64,000 nucleotides of DNA from Pseudoalteromonas ulvae UL12. Its GTDB lineage: Bacteria > Pseudomonadota > Gammaproteobacteria > Enterobacterales > Alteromonadaceae. Within the stretch, counting starts at the first letter, position 1, and every line of letters starts with the position of its first letter. The notes under the pieces were generated by a model, which worked only from the letters and a program-made list of their open reading frames with translations, did no database searches and was not told where the DNA came from. The stretch covers positions 558,001 through 622,000 of the forward strand of contig NZ_AQHJ01000035.1 of the NCBI RefSeq assembly GCF_014925405.1, in the 5' to 3' direction. This document shows positions 7,554 to 16,940 of this stretch, in pieces. Both the position numbers and the translations under genes were made by a program.

Positions 7554-8765
7554 ATGACAGTGTTACGACATTTTTTTTACCGTTTATACCATGCAGGGTT
7601 ACGATTATTTGTACGTGTTTATCCTTTTCCAAAACCCTTACTTATGCATGGACATGGCGCGTTTGAGCAATGGCGCGAGTATTTAACACACCATCAATAC
7701 CGACAAGTGTTAGTTATTACTGATGCGACCTTATATAAATTGGGCGTGATTAATCCTGTTTGTGATTTATTAGATGAGCTAAATATTGCTTATCATGTTT
7801 ATAGTGATGTTGAACCTAATCCGAGTATTGAGACAATTGAGTCAGGTGTGACTGTGTATAGGCAACATCACTGCGAGGCGTTGATTGCCATAGGTGGAGG
7901 CTCAGTGATTGACTGTGCAAAACTGATTGGTGCTCGAGCGGTTAAACCTCAGCAATCATTATTAAAAATGAAAGGATTATTTAAGATCCTTAAGGCCTTG
8001 CCACCTTTGCATGCACTTCCGACGACCGCGGGAACTGGCTCAGAAACAACCGTTGCGGCTGTCTTTACTGATCCAAGTACACATCAAAAGTATGCAGTAT
8101 CAGATTTATGTTTGATGCCAAAAATAGCGGTGTTATTACCTGAACTCACCACGCAATTGCCTGCATCATTGACGGCAACCACAGCCATGGATGCGTTAAC
8201 ACATGCAATTGAAGCTTATATTGGGATCAACGGCTTGGCATTTAGCGATGAGCGGGCGTTGAGTGCCTGCGAGATGATTTTTGCTCATTTACCATTGTGT
8301 ATGGCAAACCTCAAAGAGCGTGAACATCGAGAACAATTGTTGCTCGCCTCTTTTTATGCTGGCGAAGCATTTACACGAACATCAGTCGGTTACGTTCACG
8401 CATTTGCTCATAATTTAGGTGCAAAATATGGATTGGCGCATGGTTTTGCCAATGCAGTGATTTTACCGCATATTTTGCGTTGGTATGGAGCAAGCATTCA
8501 CCCTAAAGTGGCTGATATTGCCTATCGAAGTGGTCTTAGTGAGTCAACTATGTCCATTGAACAAGCCGCTGAAAGTGTGATTTTGCGCATCGAATCGCTC
8601 AATCGCAGTATGGATATACCCGCAGGGTTCCCGCAAATAGCATCAAGTGATATACCTATGTTGGCAAAATTAATATTAGCGGAGGCTCATCCAGATTACC
8701 CTGTGCCTCAATTTATGAAGATCAGTGAATGTGAAGCGTTACTCAAACAATTAATGAACGGTTAA
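7554..8765 (+). CDS. Iron-containing alcohol dehydrogenase
   Basis: A 403-residue group III alcohol dehydrogenase: an N-terminal Rossmann-like NAD(P) domain and a C-terminal helical metal domain. The nucleotide-binding GGGSVIDCAK lies near residue 120 and PTTAGTGSETT near 165. The metal region shows MDALTHAIEAY, HAFAHNLG and HGFANAVILPH, which supply the Asp and His ligands. Members oxidise alcohols or reduce aldehydes. The N-terminal 30 residues (FFYRLYHAGLRLFVRVYPFP) are an amphipathic extension seen in a subset of this family. AGG is found seven bases before the ATG. Monocistronic; convergent with the cyclase gene. Substrate unknown. Confidence 0.92.
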   Translation: MTVLRHFFYRLYHAGLRLFVRVYPFPKPLLMHGHGAFEQWREYLTHHQYRQVLVITDATLYKLGVINPVCDLLDELNIAYHVYSDVEPNPSIETIESGVTVYRQHHCEALIAIGGGSVIDCAKLIGARAVKPQQSLLKMKGLFKILKALPPLHALPTTAGTGSETTVAAVFTDPSTHQKYAVSDLCLMPKIAVLLPELTTQLPASLTATTAMDALTHAIEAYIGINGLAFSDERALSACEMIFAHLPLCMANLKEREHREQLLLASFYAGEAFTRTSVGYVHAFAHNLGAKYGLAHGFANAVILPHILRWYGASIHPKVADIAYRSGLSESTMSIEQAAESVILRIESLNRSMDIPAGFPQIASSDIPMLAKLILAEAHPDYPVPQFMKISECEALLKQLMNG

Positions 8766-8777
8766 ACAAACCCGTGG

Positions 8778-10988
8778 CTATTTACTGGTATGCGTGAATG
8801 AGCCATCCCAAGGGGATTGGGGCGGGGAAGTGTGATAAAGCGCGCAGCGCTCGAGATATATTTCGGTTAATTTGCAAGGGTGCGTTTGATGTAAATTAGC
8901 AAATGCTTGTTGTGCATCTGAAAATTGCATTTGCCAGTATAACTCAAGAGCTGCTTCGTATTTGGCGATATGTTCAGCCCATAGGCGTTCAAGTTGTGTT
9001 ATTTCGCCTAAAGGCTCAAAGATGGTCACGGGGAGATCTTTTCCTTTCACTTTGACTTTATCGACCGTGCGATATAAGAACTGCGGCGCGGCAAGTTTAG
9101 TTGATTCGCTGACGATAATATCCACGCCATACACTTTTGTGATCCCCTCTAAACGAGATCCTAAATTCACTGTGTCACCCATGACTGTATAAGCAATACG
9201 AAATTCACTGCCCATATTGCCGACGCTCATTTCGCCGCTGGCGATCCCGATACCAACCTTAATTTCAGGCCAGTCCTTTGCTGCAAACTCTCGGGTCAAT
9301 TTATCCATTTGCTGGATAATGTCTAAAGCAGCATAAATCGCATGGGCAGCATGTTCTTCATCGTTAATCGGTGCGCCCCAAAACGCCATCACGGCATCGC
9401 CCATGTATTTATCTATGGTGCCTTTTTGCTGATGGATACTATGGGTAATGGGCGTTAGAAACTCATTCATTAAAATGGTGAGTTCAGTTGGTGTCATTTT
9501 TTCTGACATGTTGGTGAAGTTGCGCACATCTGTGAACAACACACTCATAATGCGGTTTTCACCGGCTAATGACATTTCAGCTTGATTGGTGTCAAAGTCG
9601 GTGACTAACTCATGTGGAATGTATTGGCTGAAAACTTTGGATAGTCGGCGTTTATTTTTTTGTTCAACAAAAAAATTATAATTTAAGTGTAAGAATCCAC
9701 TGATCAAAATAAAAAACAGCGGCGGTGCGAGGGTTAAAATTAAATTCTGCCAGTGCCAAAAATAAAAATTGAGTGTGGTATATAAAGCACTGAGCACGAT
9801 TAAAAAGACCGCGGCTCCCACTGATTGTAAAAAAGGGAAGATAAAGGTCATCAGTAATCCAAGAACAAATAAACTCAGTAATTCGATCGCCAAGCGGTAA
9901 CCCGGCGCGTGCTTAAAGCGCTGTTCAAGAATCGCAGAAACAATGTTGGCATGTACTTCAACGCCAATATAGCTTTTACCCACAGGCGTAGAACGTAAAT
10001 CAAGTAAACCAGATGCGCTGGTGCCAAGTAAGGCTATTTTGTTGTTGAGTTGTTCAAGAGGGACTGAGTGGGTGATGACATCAGTTGCTGAAATATAAGC
10101 AAAACTGCCTTGGCGGCCCCTAAAAGGCACATAAATTGAACCTGTTTGGTCGACCGGAATGCGGTAATCGCCGAGTTTAATGTATTCAAGGGAGCGAGTT
10201 GGTGAGTGGATGTTACCTGAAAGTTGAAATTCGATGGAGGGTAAGTCCAAGCTTACACGGGCTAATTCAAAGGCCAGTGATGGGTAAATTCCCTCTTCAA
10301 AATATTGAATTAGAGGAACTTTTCTTAATGTTTCGTCATCGCGAATGTAGTCGAAGAAGCCGCCATAACCAGTTGCCTGTTGTAAAATAGGTAAATTACC
10401 AGCGTAGCCTGTGCCGTGATATAGATCTGATTTTACATCTTTTAGTAAGTCAATTGGCGCTAATGGTATTGGCAATTCGCCATTTTGTTGTTGGTCATAA
10501 GTGCTATGCTTGAAAACAAAGCCCATTACGGCATCACGAGCAATCAAGGCTTCACTAAATTTTTGATCATTGTCTAAATCAAGCGTTAAATTTTCCAACT
10601 CAGATTGGCTAATAATGCCTTGGTCGAATAAGTACTGTAAGGTACTGAGCGAATTTGTGGAGCTCGCTTCTGCAAATACCGCATCAAAGCCAATACTTCT
10701 AATTTGGTAGTGGTCAAAGAGTGTATTGATAAGGGTGGCTAGTTTATCTCTGGACCAAGGCCATTGACCTTGAGCGGTTAAACTTTTTTCATCAATATCG
10801 ATGATGACTACGCGTTGATCGACACTTTGTTCCATTGTCATCAAAAGCCGAAGATCATATAAATAGTTTTCGACTTTGGTAATGATTGACCAATTCACAT
10901 GGCCACTAGTATGAATCGCTAACATGATGAATACAGATGCTGAAATGACAATGCGTGATAAATATTTTTTGACTGTATCAGCTGTCAC
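8778..10988 (-). CDS. CHASE2-domain adenylate cyclase, class III
   Basis: A 736-residue inner-membrane sensor cyclase. Residues about 13-30 form a membrane anchor, about 35-345 an extracytoplasmic CHASE2 sensor, about 355-440 three membrane segments, and about 465-660 a class III cyclase domain. The cyclase core is intact: metal-binding Asp in LFTDVRNFT and MGDAVMAFW, the Lys of DKYMGDAV and Asp of VMGDTVNLGSRLE that select adenine, and the Asn and Arg of NLGSR. It should therefore make cAMP. Its ATG follows the stop of the large lipoprotein gene directly, so it is the last gene of the 18278-8778 operon. The CHASE2 ligand is unknown. Confidence 0.93.
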   Translation of the reverse strand: MTADTVKKYLSRIVISASVFIMLAIHTSGHVNWSIITKVENYLYDLRLLMTMEQSVDQRVVIIDIDEKSLTAQGQWPWSRDKLATLINTLFDHYQIRSIGFDAVFAEASSTNSLSTLQYLFDQGIISQSELENLTLDLDNDQKFSEALIARDAVMGFVFKHSTYDQQQNGELPIPLAPIDLLKDVKSDLYHGTGYAGNLPILQQATGYGGFFDYIRDDETLRKVPLIQYFEEGIYPSLAFELARVSLDLPSIEFQLSGNIHSPTRSLEYIKLGDYRIPVDQTGSIYVPFRGRQGSFAYISATDVITHSVPLEQLNNKIALLGTSASGLLDLRSTPVGKSYIGVEVHANIVSAILEQRFKHAPGYRLAIELLSLFVLGLLMTFIFPFLQSVGAAVFLIVLSALYTTLNFYFWHWQNLILTLAPPLFFILISGFLHLNYNFFVEQKNKRRLSKVFSQYIPHELVTDFDTNQAEMSLAGENRIMSVLFTDVRNFTNMSEKMTPTELTILMNEFLTPITHSIHQQKGTIDKYMGDAVMAFWGAPINDEEHAAHAIYAALDIIQQMDKLTREFAAKDWPEIKVGIGIASGEMSVGNMGSEFRIAYTVMGDTVNLGSRLEGITKVYGVDIIVSESTKLAAPQFLYRTVDKVKVKGKDLPVTIFEPLGEITQLERLWAEHIAKYEAALELYWQMQFSDAQQAFANLHQTHPCKLTEIYLERCALYHTSPPQSPWDGSFTHTSK

Positions 10989-13900
10989 TTAGTTCATTCC
11001 TGCTTGAACACCGATATTGATATTAGCTTGATGTTTGGGGTCGCGGCGGTACATGGGCCAAGGGCTTGTGGCCAAAGAGTGACCCGTTAGTGAAATAGCA
11101 TATAACTGACCATCTGTAGAGGTGATATACAGTGTATTGTTATAAAATACAGGCGCAGACTTAATGGCATCACCCGTTTTAAATTTCCACTGAACATTAC
11201 CTGATTGTGCGTTTAAGCTATACAAGTAGCCATCTTCAGCCCCAACAATCACTGAGTTGACCACTTCACCATCACTCAATAGCAAGGCGGAACTGGTTAT
11301 GGCACTGCCAAGATTGCTTTGCCAATTTGAGCTATTACCGGCGTTATTGAGGGTATAATTATAAAAGTAACCATTTTGAGTACCAAAATAGATATCGTTA
11401 TCAAAGCCGATTACGATAGGGGCGCTGCTAGTATCTGATAAGGGAATTTGCATTGTTTGGGTGATAAGTCCATCGCTATCTTCAAAATAGGTCACCACCC
11501 CGGTACTGTCGATGAAATAGCCTGCAGAGCCTTCATCTAATAATGAAAGCCCAGACAAAATGGTTGCGCTAGGGGTCATAAATGTTGAGGTAACAATGGG
11601 TGTACTCGATAATTCAATTTTATTTATTACCTGATCACTTGCTGGATAAAGAAGCTGTGCGTTAGCATCAACCACACCCGGTAATGCAGTGATGCCAGCA
11701 GAAAGTGTGTTTGAATAACTGAGATCACCAAGCTGATCAGGTGTGCCGCTTTCGTCAGTCAATATGACGTATGTATTGCTGCTCGAAGACACATACACTT
11801 CATTACTATTAACAAGCGTCACGGGGTTATTCACTGGGTCAGAGGTTGCAAAGCTCCAAACTTTTTCACCTGCAGATGAGAGTTTATAAACAGAGCCATC
11901 TCCAGATCCGACATAAATATTATCTGTATCATCTAGCATTACAGAGCCTTTAATAGCTCCACCGGCTGTGTAAGTCCAATTGGTTGTACCTGCAGGGGCA
12001 ATTGAATAGATTTGGCTGCCATCATTACCAAAAATGATGTTGCCGTTATTATCTATTGCAGGTGAAGAATGAATTGCTTGAGTGGCGTTAAATTGCCAAG
12101 CTAGAATTGGTGAGTAAACAATCACATCAACGGATGAATCTGCCGTGGCCCCATCATCGTCAGTCACTCTTAATTTAAACGTTAATACTTCTCCTGAGCT
12201 ATTACTAGGAATAGTGACTTGAGTTGATAATGCGTTGATATTACTGATCGTAGCGCTCGTACCTGCCGCTTGAGTCCACACTGTACTTGCGATTGTGCCA
12301 TCTGTATCCGAAGCCGTGCCAGACAAAGTGATGATTTGATTGCCAATCGCAGTGGTATCAAACCCAGCATTCGCTATTGGGTTTAAATTGGGTGGTAAAA
12401 TCGTGATGCTAACTGTGTCAGTGCCAATTAACCCTAAATTATCCGTTGCTTTTAGTTGTAACACTATGACTTCATTCGATTCTACAGATGCAGAATTGAT
12501 AGTGGTAATTGCACTGGTAGGAGATGAAAATGTCACGCTAATGTTGCCTGAAAGTTGAGACCACTCATACGAACTAATTGCACCATCATCTGTGGCCGAG
12601 CCAACTAAACTAATCACACGTCCGCCATGAATAGCTTGATCTGGGCCTGCATTGACCGTTGGTGGGGTATTTTGTGCCACCACATTAACAGTGGTTGAGG
12701 CTGTTGAAGTTAAGCCATCATCATCAGTGGCTGATAACTCAAAAGTTAAGGATGTATCTTGGCTCACATTGGGTGCTGTAAAGCTTGCGTTTGGTGTGGT
12801 TTCTCCACTTAAGGAGACTGATGTCCCTGATGTTTGACGCCAGAGGTAGCTGCTGATTTTACCATCAGTATCCGTTACTGTTGCTGATAAACTCGCACTT
12901 TGATTTGCATTTACACTCTGAAAACTATCCAAAATGATGCTCGGTGCCTTATTAGGTGGTTCGACGGTCACGCTGACATTGGCTGATTTGCTTGCGCCGT
13001 CATCATCGGTCGCAGTGAGGGTAAAGCTCAATTGCTGATTAGCACTGACGATGGGAGCGGTAAAACTTGTCGTTGTTTCGGTCGGGCTTGAAAGCACCAC
13101 CGTCGGGCCCGTGTTTTGCGTCCACTGCACAGCGGCGATGGTGCCATCTTGATCGGTTGCATCACCGGATAAGGTGACTGACAAACCTGAATGGATCACT
13201 TGATCACTGCCAGCGCTGACTTGCGGTTCGAGATTTGGTGGTTCGACGGTGATGTTGACTGAGTCAACAGCTGTGGCTCCGATATCATCAGTCACCGTTA
13301 AATTAAATGTCAGCAGTTGGTTAGCAGTAACAATCGGCGCGATAAAGCTTGTGGCAAGTGAGTCAGTGGCCGATAAAGAGACAGATACACCGCCAGTTTG
13401 AATCCAAGATACGGATACGATTTGCCCATCTGCATCAGAGGCTACACCTTGTAAGCTGACTGATGCGTTAGATTCAACCACTTGATCCTCACCAGCAAAC
13501 ACATTCGGTGGAATGATGGGTTTGACTATGATTGAGACATCTGCGCTACTAGAAGCGCCTTCATTATCGGTGACTTGCAAATTAAAGGTTAAATCAGAGA
13601 TAGCAGTCACTGTTGGGGCAATAATTTGTGTACTTAAAGACGATGGAGAAATAATTGCAGCCGCAGGGCCACTCGTTTGCTGCCATATTGTTGAGACAAT
13701 AGAGCCATCACTATCAGAACTCTCGCCCGTAAGAGTCGTAGATTGTTCAGAAAAAATAACCTGAGGTGAGCCTGCTGACACATTGGGAGGAATATTCAAA
13801 GGGGTCACTGTTATTGTGATACTTTGTGTGGTTGAATCGCCGTCATCATCGGTTGCCGTTACATCAAAACTCATGGGTGTATTGGTGGTCACTATGGGTG

Positions 13901-15284
13901 ATGTAAAGCGAATTGTGGCGGAGTCTACACCTTGTAATTCAACATTTGGCCCTGCAGTTTGTTGCCATTGAATGTTTGAAATGGTGCCATCGTTATCGGT
14001 GATTGTGGCTGTAATGGTCGTCGATGTTTGTTCTGTTATTTCAAAGCTATCAGGTAGTGAAATACTCGGCGCGCGGTTACGAGCAATTATCGATACCTCA
14101 ATACTCTCGGATGATATCGCACCTTTGTCATCCACAACACTGACACGTAACGTTGCCTTGGAGTTAGTTAGTACATCAGGAGCAGTGATGGTGAGTTGTT
14201 CAGTATTATTGCCAGCGAATAAAAGCGTAGGCCCAGAGGTTTGACTCCAGTTAATTGCATCAACTGTCCCATCTTGATCTGATACAGTAGCGACAAGAGT
14301 GGCACTTTTGAGGCCTTCGACTTCTAGATCTTGATTGACGCTCACCACAGGGGGGTAATTTGTTATTTGTGGTTGTTGAAGCAACTGTTCATTAATAGTG
14401 ATTGAGGGAGTTTGCGAGAAGTTGTTGCTGTTATTGTTTTGAAAGCGGTTTATTTGCTCATTTAAGCTGATATCTTGTGGCAGTGCTTGCTGTTCACCAT
14501 ATTTGTTTAAATACTCTAATGGCACTCCTTGATACTGACCATCGACAATACCATCCGAAAAATCATGGATAATCGCTTCAATAATAGAGAAATTGGGCTC
14601 TGAAAAACCTAGCTCTAAAGCAAACCGATTGGCTAGGTTTGCCAGCCCACCGAGCACTAATGCGTATTGCATTTGTGTGACTGTTGCAGTGGTTGAAGGC
14701 GTAAGGGTATCAGCTGGGACGGTATCTATGATATTAAATCCAAAAGCATTTGCAGCATTTGTTTGATTCAGTCTTAAGGTCTCAAAAAAATTATTACTGG
14801 TACTTTCTATTTTTGTTTTGGCGATTAACGCAGTTGAGGCGATTGTAATTGCGACTGATGTTTGGTTGGGCAGCAATACCGAAGATAGCCCTTGCTCTGG
14901 TGTGAAGGTGATTTTTCGTTTGAGTGATATATCAGGCTCTTGATCGGCTTCATCAATATAGCTCCCACCAAAGGACTTGATTAAGCGGGGCTGATTACTG
15001 ACAGGGATAGCAAGGGTAAATTCACCCAATTCATTGGTGGTTGTTTCAAAAACGGGGGTAGGATCACTGATATTGCCACCTTCATCGAGGGCGTACACTT
15101 TAATACTTGCATTAATGAGGGCACCTTTAGCAGCGCTTCCTACTACAGTAATAGACGTTGGTTCTACGTGCTGAATAGGTAATTGATTTTGCGACTCGCT
15201 CTGTCCACCACATCCGGTTAGACAGGCAAAAATGACGGTAAGATAACTGAAGTGACGCGTTTTTGTTAAGGTGTGATACCACAT
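10989..15284 (-). CDS. Giant lipoprotein with eight Ig/PKD-like repeats and a PQQ-type beta-propeller
   Basis: A 1431-residue lipoprotein with signal peptide and lipobox LTGC (Cys25). Residues about 45-115 look like a carboxypeptidase-regulatory-like beta domain, and 115-305 a mixed helical region. Eight repeats of about 93 residues fill 308-1055, each opening with a Pro-Pro-type linker such as NIPPNVSAGSPQ and carrying DxDGxIxxxxWxQTSGP and a TDDDGA end (K319L/PKD-like Ig folds). Residues 1065-1431 repeat GSGDGSVYKLSSAG-type blades of a PQQ-like propeller. The Gly-Gly after the Cys gives no inner-membrane retention signal. Third gene of a tight operon. An adhesin or ligand-presenting surface protein is likely, but this is inference. 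Confidence 0.88.
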   Translation of the reverse strand: MWYHTLTKTRHFSYLTVIFACLTGCGGQSESQNQLPIQHVEPTSITVVGSAAKGALINASIKVYALDEGGNISDPTPVFETTTNELGEFTLAIPVSNQPRLIKSFGGSYIDEADQEPDISLKRKITFTPEQGLSSVLLPNQTSVAITIASTALIAKTKIESTSNNFFETLRLNQTNAANAFGFNIIDTVPADTLTPSTTATVTQMQYALVLGGLANLANRFALELGFSEPNFSIIEAIIHDFSDGIVDGQYQGVPLEYLNKYGEQQALPQDISLNEQINRFQNNNSNNFSQTPSITINEQLLQQPQITNYPPVVSVNQDLEVEGLKSATLVATVSDQDGTVDAINWSQTSGPTLLFAGNNTEQLTITAPDVLTNSKATLRVSVVDDKGAISSESIEVSIIARNRAPSISLPDSFEITEQTSTTITATITDNDGTISNIQWQQTAGPNVELQGVDSATIRFTSPIVTTNTPMSFDVTATDDDGDSTTQSITITVTPLNIPPNVSAGSPQVIFSEQSTTLTGESSDSDGSIVSTIWQQTSGPAAAIISPSSLSTQIIAPTVTAISDLTFNLQVTDNEGASSSADVSIIVKPIIPPNVFAGEDQVVESNASVSLQGVASDADGQIVSVSWIQTGGVSVSLSATDSLATSFIAPIVTANQLLTFNLTVTDDIGATAVDSVNITVEPPNLEPQVSAGSDQVIHSGLSVTLSGDATDQDGTIAAVQWTQNTGPTVVLSSPTETTTSFTAPIVSANQQLSFTLTATDDDGASKSANVSVTVEPPNKAPSIILDSFQSVNANQSASLSATVTDTDGKISSYLWRQTSGTSVSLSGETTPNASFTAPNVSQDTSLTFELSATDDDGLTSTASTTVNVVAQNTPPTVNAGPDQAIHGGRVISLVGSATDDGAISSYEWSQLSGNISVTFSSPTSAITTINSASVESNEVIVLQLKATDNLGLIGTDTVSITILPPNLNPIANAGFDTTAIGNQIITLSGTASDTDGTIASTVWTQAAGTSATISNINALSTQVTIPSNSSGEVLTFKLRVTDDDGATADSSVDVIVYSPILAWQFNATQAIHSSPAIDNNGNIIFGNDGSQIYSIAPAGTTNWTYTAGGAIKGSVMLDDTDNIYVGSGDGSVYKLSSAGEKVWSFATSDPVNNPVTLVNSNEVYVSSSSNTYVILTDESGTPDQLGDLSYSNTLSAGITALPGVVDANAQLLYPASDQVINKIELSSTPIVTSTFMTPSATILSGLSLLDEGSAGYFIDSTGVVTYFEDSDGLITQTMQIPLSDTSSAPIVIGFDNDIYFGTQNGYFYNYTLNNAGNSSNWQSNLGSAITSSALLLSDGEVVNSVIVGAEDGYLYSLNAQSGNVQWKFKTGDAIKSAPVFYNNTLYITSTDGQLYAISLTGHSLATSPWPMYRRDPKHQANINIGVQAGMN

Positions 15285-15290
15285 TTGATA

Positions 15291-16931
15291 TTACCTATTT
15301 TTAAACTGCGGATTAGAGAACACCACTGTGCCAGATACAATGTCCTCAGCCGATGGATTCATGATGCTATAGACAAGTCCGGCAGCGGTTGGCAAGTTAT
15401 CGGTTGTTTTGCTAGAACTAAAAAAACCACTAAATTGCCCACTCCCGCCACTAACAGCATCAATTACCACTTGGTCATAAGTGCCACTAAAGGCATTAAA
15501 CCCATTACTAATCGAACCTTGACCAACCGCTCGCCAAACTAAGCCTCTAATCCCAATCAATAATTCGTTGCTCACTGTTTGATTGGTGAAATTAGCAGAA
15601 AATGTAGCATTGCCTAAAATCCCGCGATCGCCATGGTTGTTAGTCGGATCTGTGTTACCAATTAAACTATAGCTAACTTGGCCTGTTTTAGTTAAAGCAA
15701 TACTAGGGTCAAAAGATTCATTGCTGAGCCAATGAATGCTTTGCTGTGTTAAATTTAAATTAGCTCCGTTAATAGTGGCAGTGCCATTGCTCCATCGACC
15801 CCAGCGAAAGCCGGAGACTGCATCGTAACCTACGTTTTTTTGTGAGGCTGTCCCTATTGATAATTGAGCGACTTGCTCTGATAACAAAGTACTAAATTGA
15901 GTTAAATTACCGTTATTATCAAATTGATTGTCTTTAGCATCATTGATCGGTTGGGCAATCGCTTCGTTTGCTAAGAGATTAGAAGTGGCGATAACCGTTT
16001 GGCTGGAAGCGACAATTTCTGGCGCTTCGCCACCGTCTATCGCAACATCATCGCCATTATCGTCCTTTATGACTTTGGTAATAACGATATCGTTTGTATT
16101 TGTTGTAGGGTTATTGGTCGTATCTGTTTCTGCTGCGCTGCTAGGTTTGCTAATAGGAGCCGATATTTGTACTTCATTAGAAACAGAGGCTATTTCAGTG
16201 ACAATTATATCCTCTGTAGACACCTCATCAGATGCGTCTGCTTCGGCCTCTTCTTCGTCTTGGGATTTTTGAGTGGCGGTTGTTTCTCCAAATAAACTAC
16301 TTGGAGGGCCTAACAATTTAACTGGTGCGACAAAACTCGTTTGCACAAAACCCGATTCGCTAGGGTTAAGAAGTAGTTGTCCTGCAGAATTATTGAGGAC
16401 TATAGCGCCTTTACTCACCCCGGCATACAAGCCATTTTTTATTGGCTGATTATTTTTTTGATCCAGTGATAAGCAGTCATCATCACAATAAAGAATGGTG
16501 TAATCAGTGCCGCGTATCCCAATTGTGGCAACGGCCGTTTTTACTTCGTAACCGGATTTATCAGGTCCAGATGCGACAGCCCCTGTGATGGTTCTAAAAC
16601 CACCTTTTAATAAACTCATGCTGCTTTTGGCTTGAGTTGTTGATACTTGGCTTTGCCCTTGTGCAGAGTATTGGTACTGACTAATGGTTAACTGTGAGTT
16701 GGCTCTGATTGACACTCTCGCACCATCAGACATCAGCAGCTGAGCGCGAGATTTATCTCCGGTGATAATGGTGTCACCTTCGTTTACATTATCCCCTTTG
16801 CTGACTTTGATTGTTTGGGCATTTTTAATCTGCACATCCCCAATTGCGAAGAGTACTTTACCCGCATTGGCACTGACTGAATTAACACAACTAAAACAGA
16901 CGATGCAAAGGAAGAAGGCAATCTTATTCAT
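15291..16931 (-). CDS. Secreted FecR-domain protein
   Basis: A 546-residue protein with an N-terminal signal peptide (cleavage near residue 22, after VSA). Residues about 25-150 form a FecR domain with the usual order: KGDNVNEGDTIITGDKSRA, LSDGARVSIRANS-like strands, KGGFRTITG and VKTAVATIGIRGTDY. A small disulfide candidate, YCDDDCLS, follows. About 210-300 is a low-complexity acidic and threonine-rich linker, and 340-546 a beta-rich domain I do not recognise. Unlike true FecR it has no membrane segment, so it is not an anti-sigma factor. Six bases separate it from the lipoprotein gene and nine from the barrel gene. FecR domains are often encoded beside CHASE2 cyclases, as here. Confidence 0.85.
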   Translation of the reverse strand: MNKIAFFLCIVCFSCVNSVSANAGKVLFAIGDVQIKNAQTIKVSKGDNVNEGDTIITGDKSRAQLLMSDGARVSIRANSQLTISQYQYSAQGQSQVSTTQAKSSMSLLKGGFRTITGAVASGPDKSGYEVKTAVATIGIRGTDYTILYCDDDCLSLDQKNNQPIKNGLYAGVSKGAIVLNNSAGQLLLNPSESGFVQTSFVAPVKLLGPPSSLFGETTATQKSQDEEEAEADASDEVSTEDIIVTEIASVSNEVQISAPISKPSSAAETDTTNNPTTNTNDIVITKVIKDDNGDDVAIDGGEAPEIVASSQTVIATSNLLANEAIAQPINDAKDNQFDNNGNLTQFSTLLSEQVAQLSIGTASQKNVGYDAVSGFRWGRWSNGTATINGANLNLTQQSIHWLSNESFDPSIALTKTGQVSYSLIGNTDPTNNHGDRGILGNATFSANFTNQTVSNELLIGIRGLVWRAVGQGSISNGFNAFSGTYDQVVIDAVSGGSGQFSGFFSSSKTTDNLPTAAGLVYSIMNPSAEDIVSGTVVFSNPQFKNR

Positions 16932-16940
16932 AAAAAATCC

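Noticed and set aside
13513..14244. Several plus-strand frames opposite the large lipoprotein gene
   Set aside because: They recur with the period of the Ig-like repeats on the other strand, as expected of shadows.
12110..14360. Possible recent DNA tandem repeat in the lipoprotein gene
   Set aside because: The eight protein repeats are clear, but the underlying DNA differs strongly between copies, so it is an old domain repeat rather than a tandem DNA array.
15928..16295. Two plus-strand frames opposite the FecR gene linker
   Set aside because: They arise from low-complexity acidic/threonine linker codons read in antisense; no start signal.
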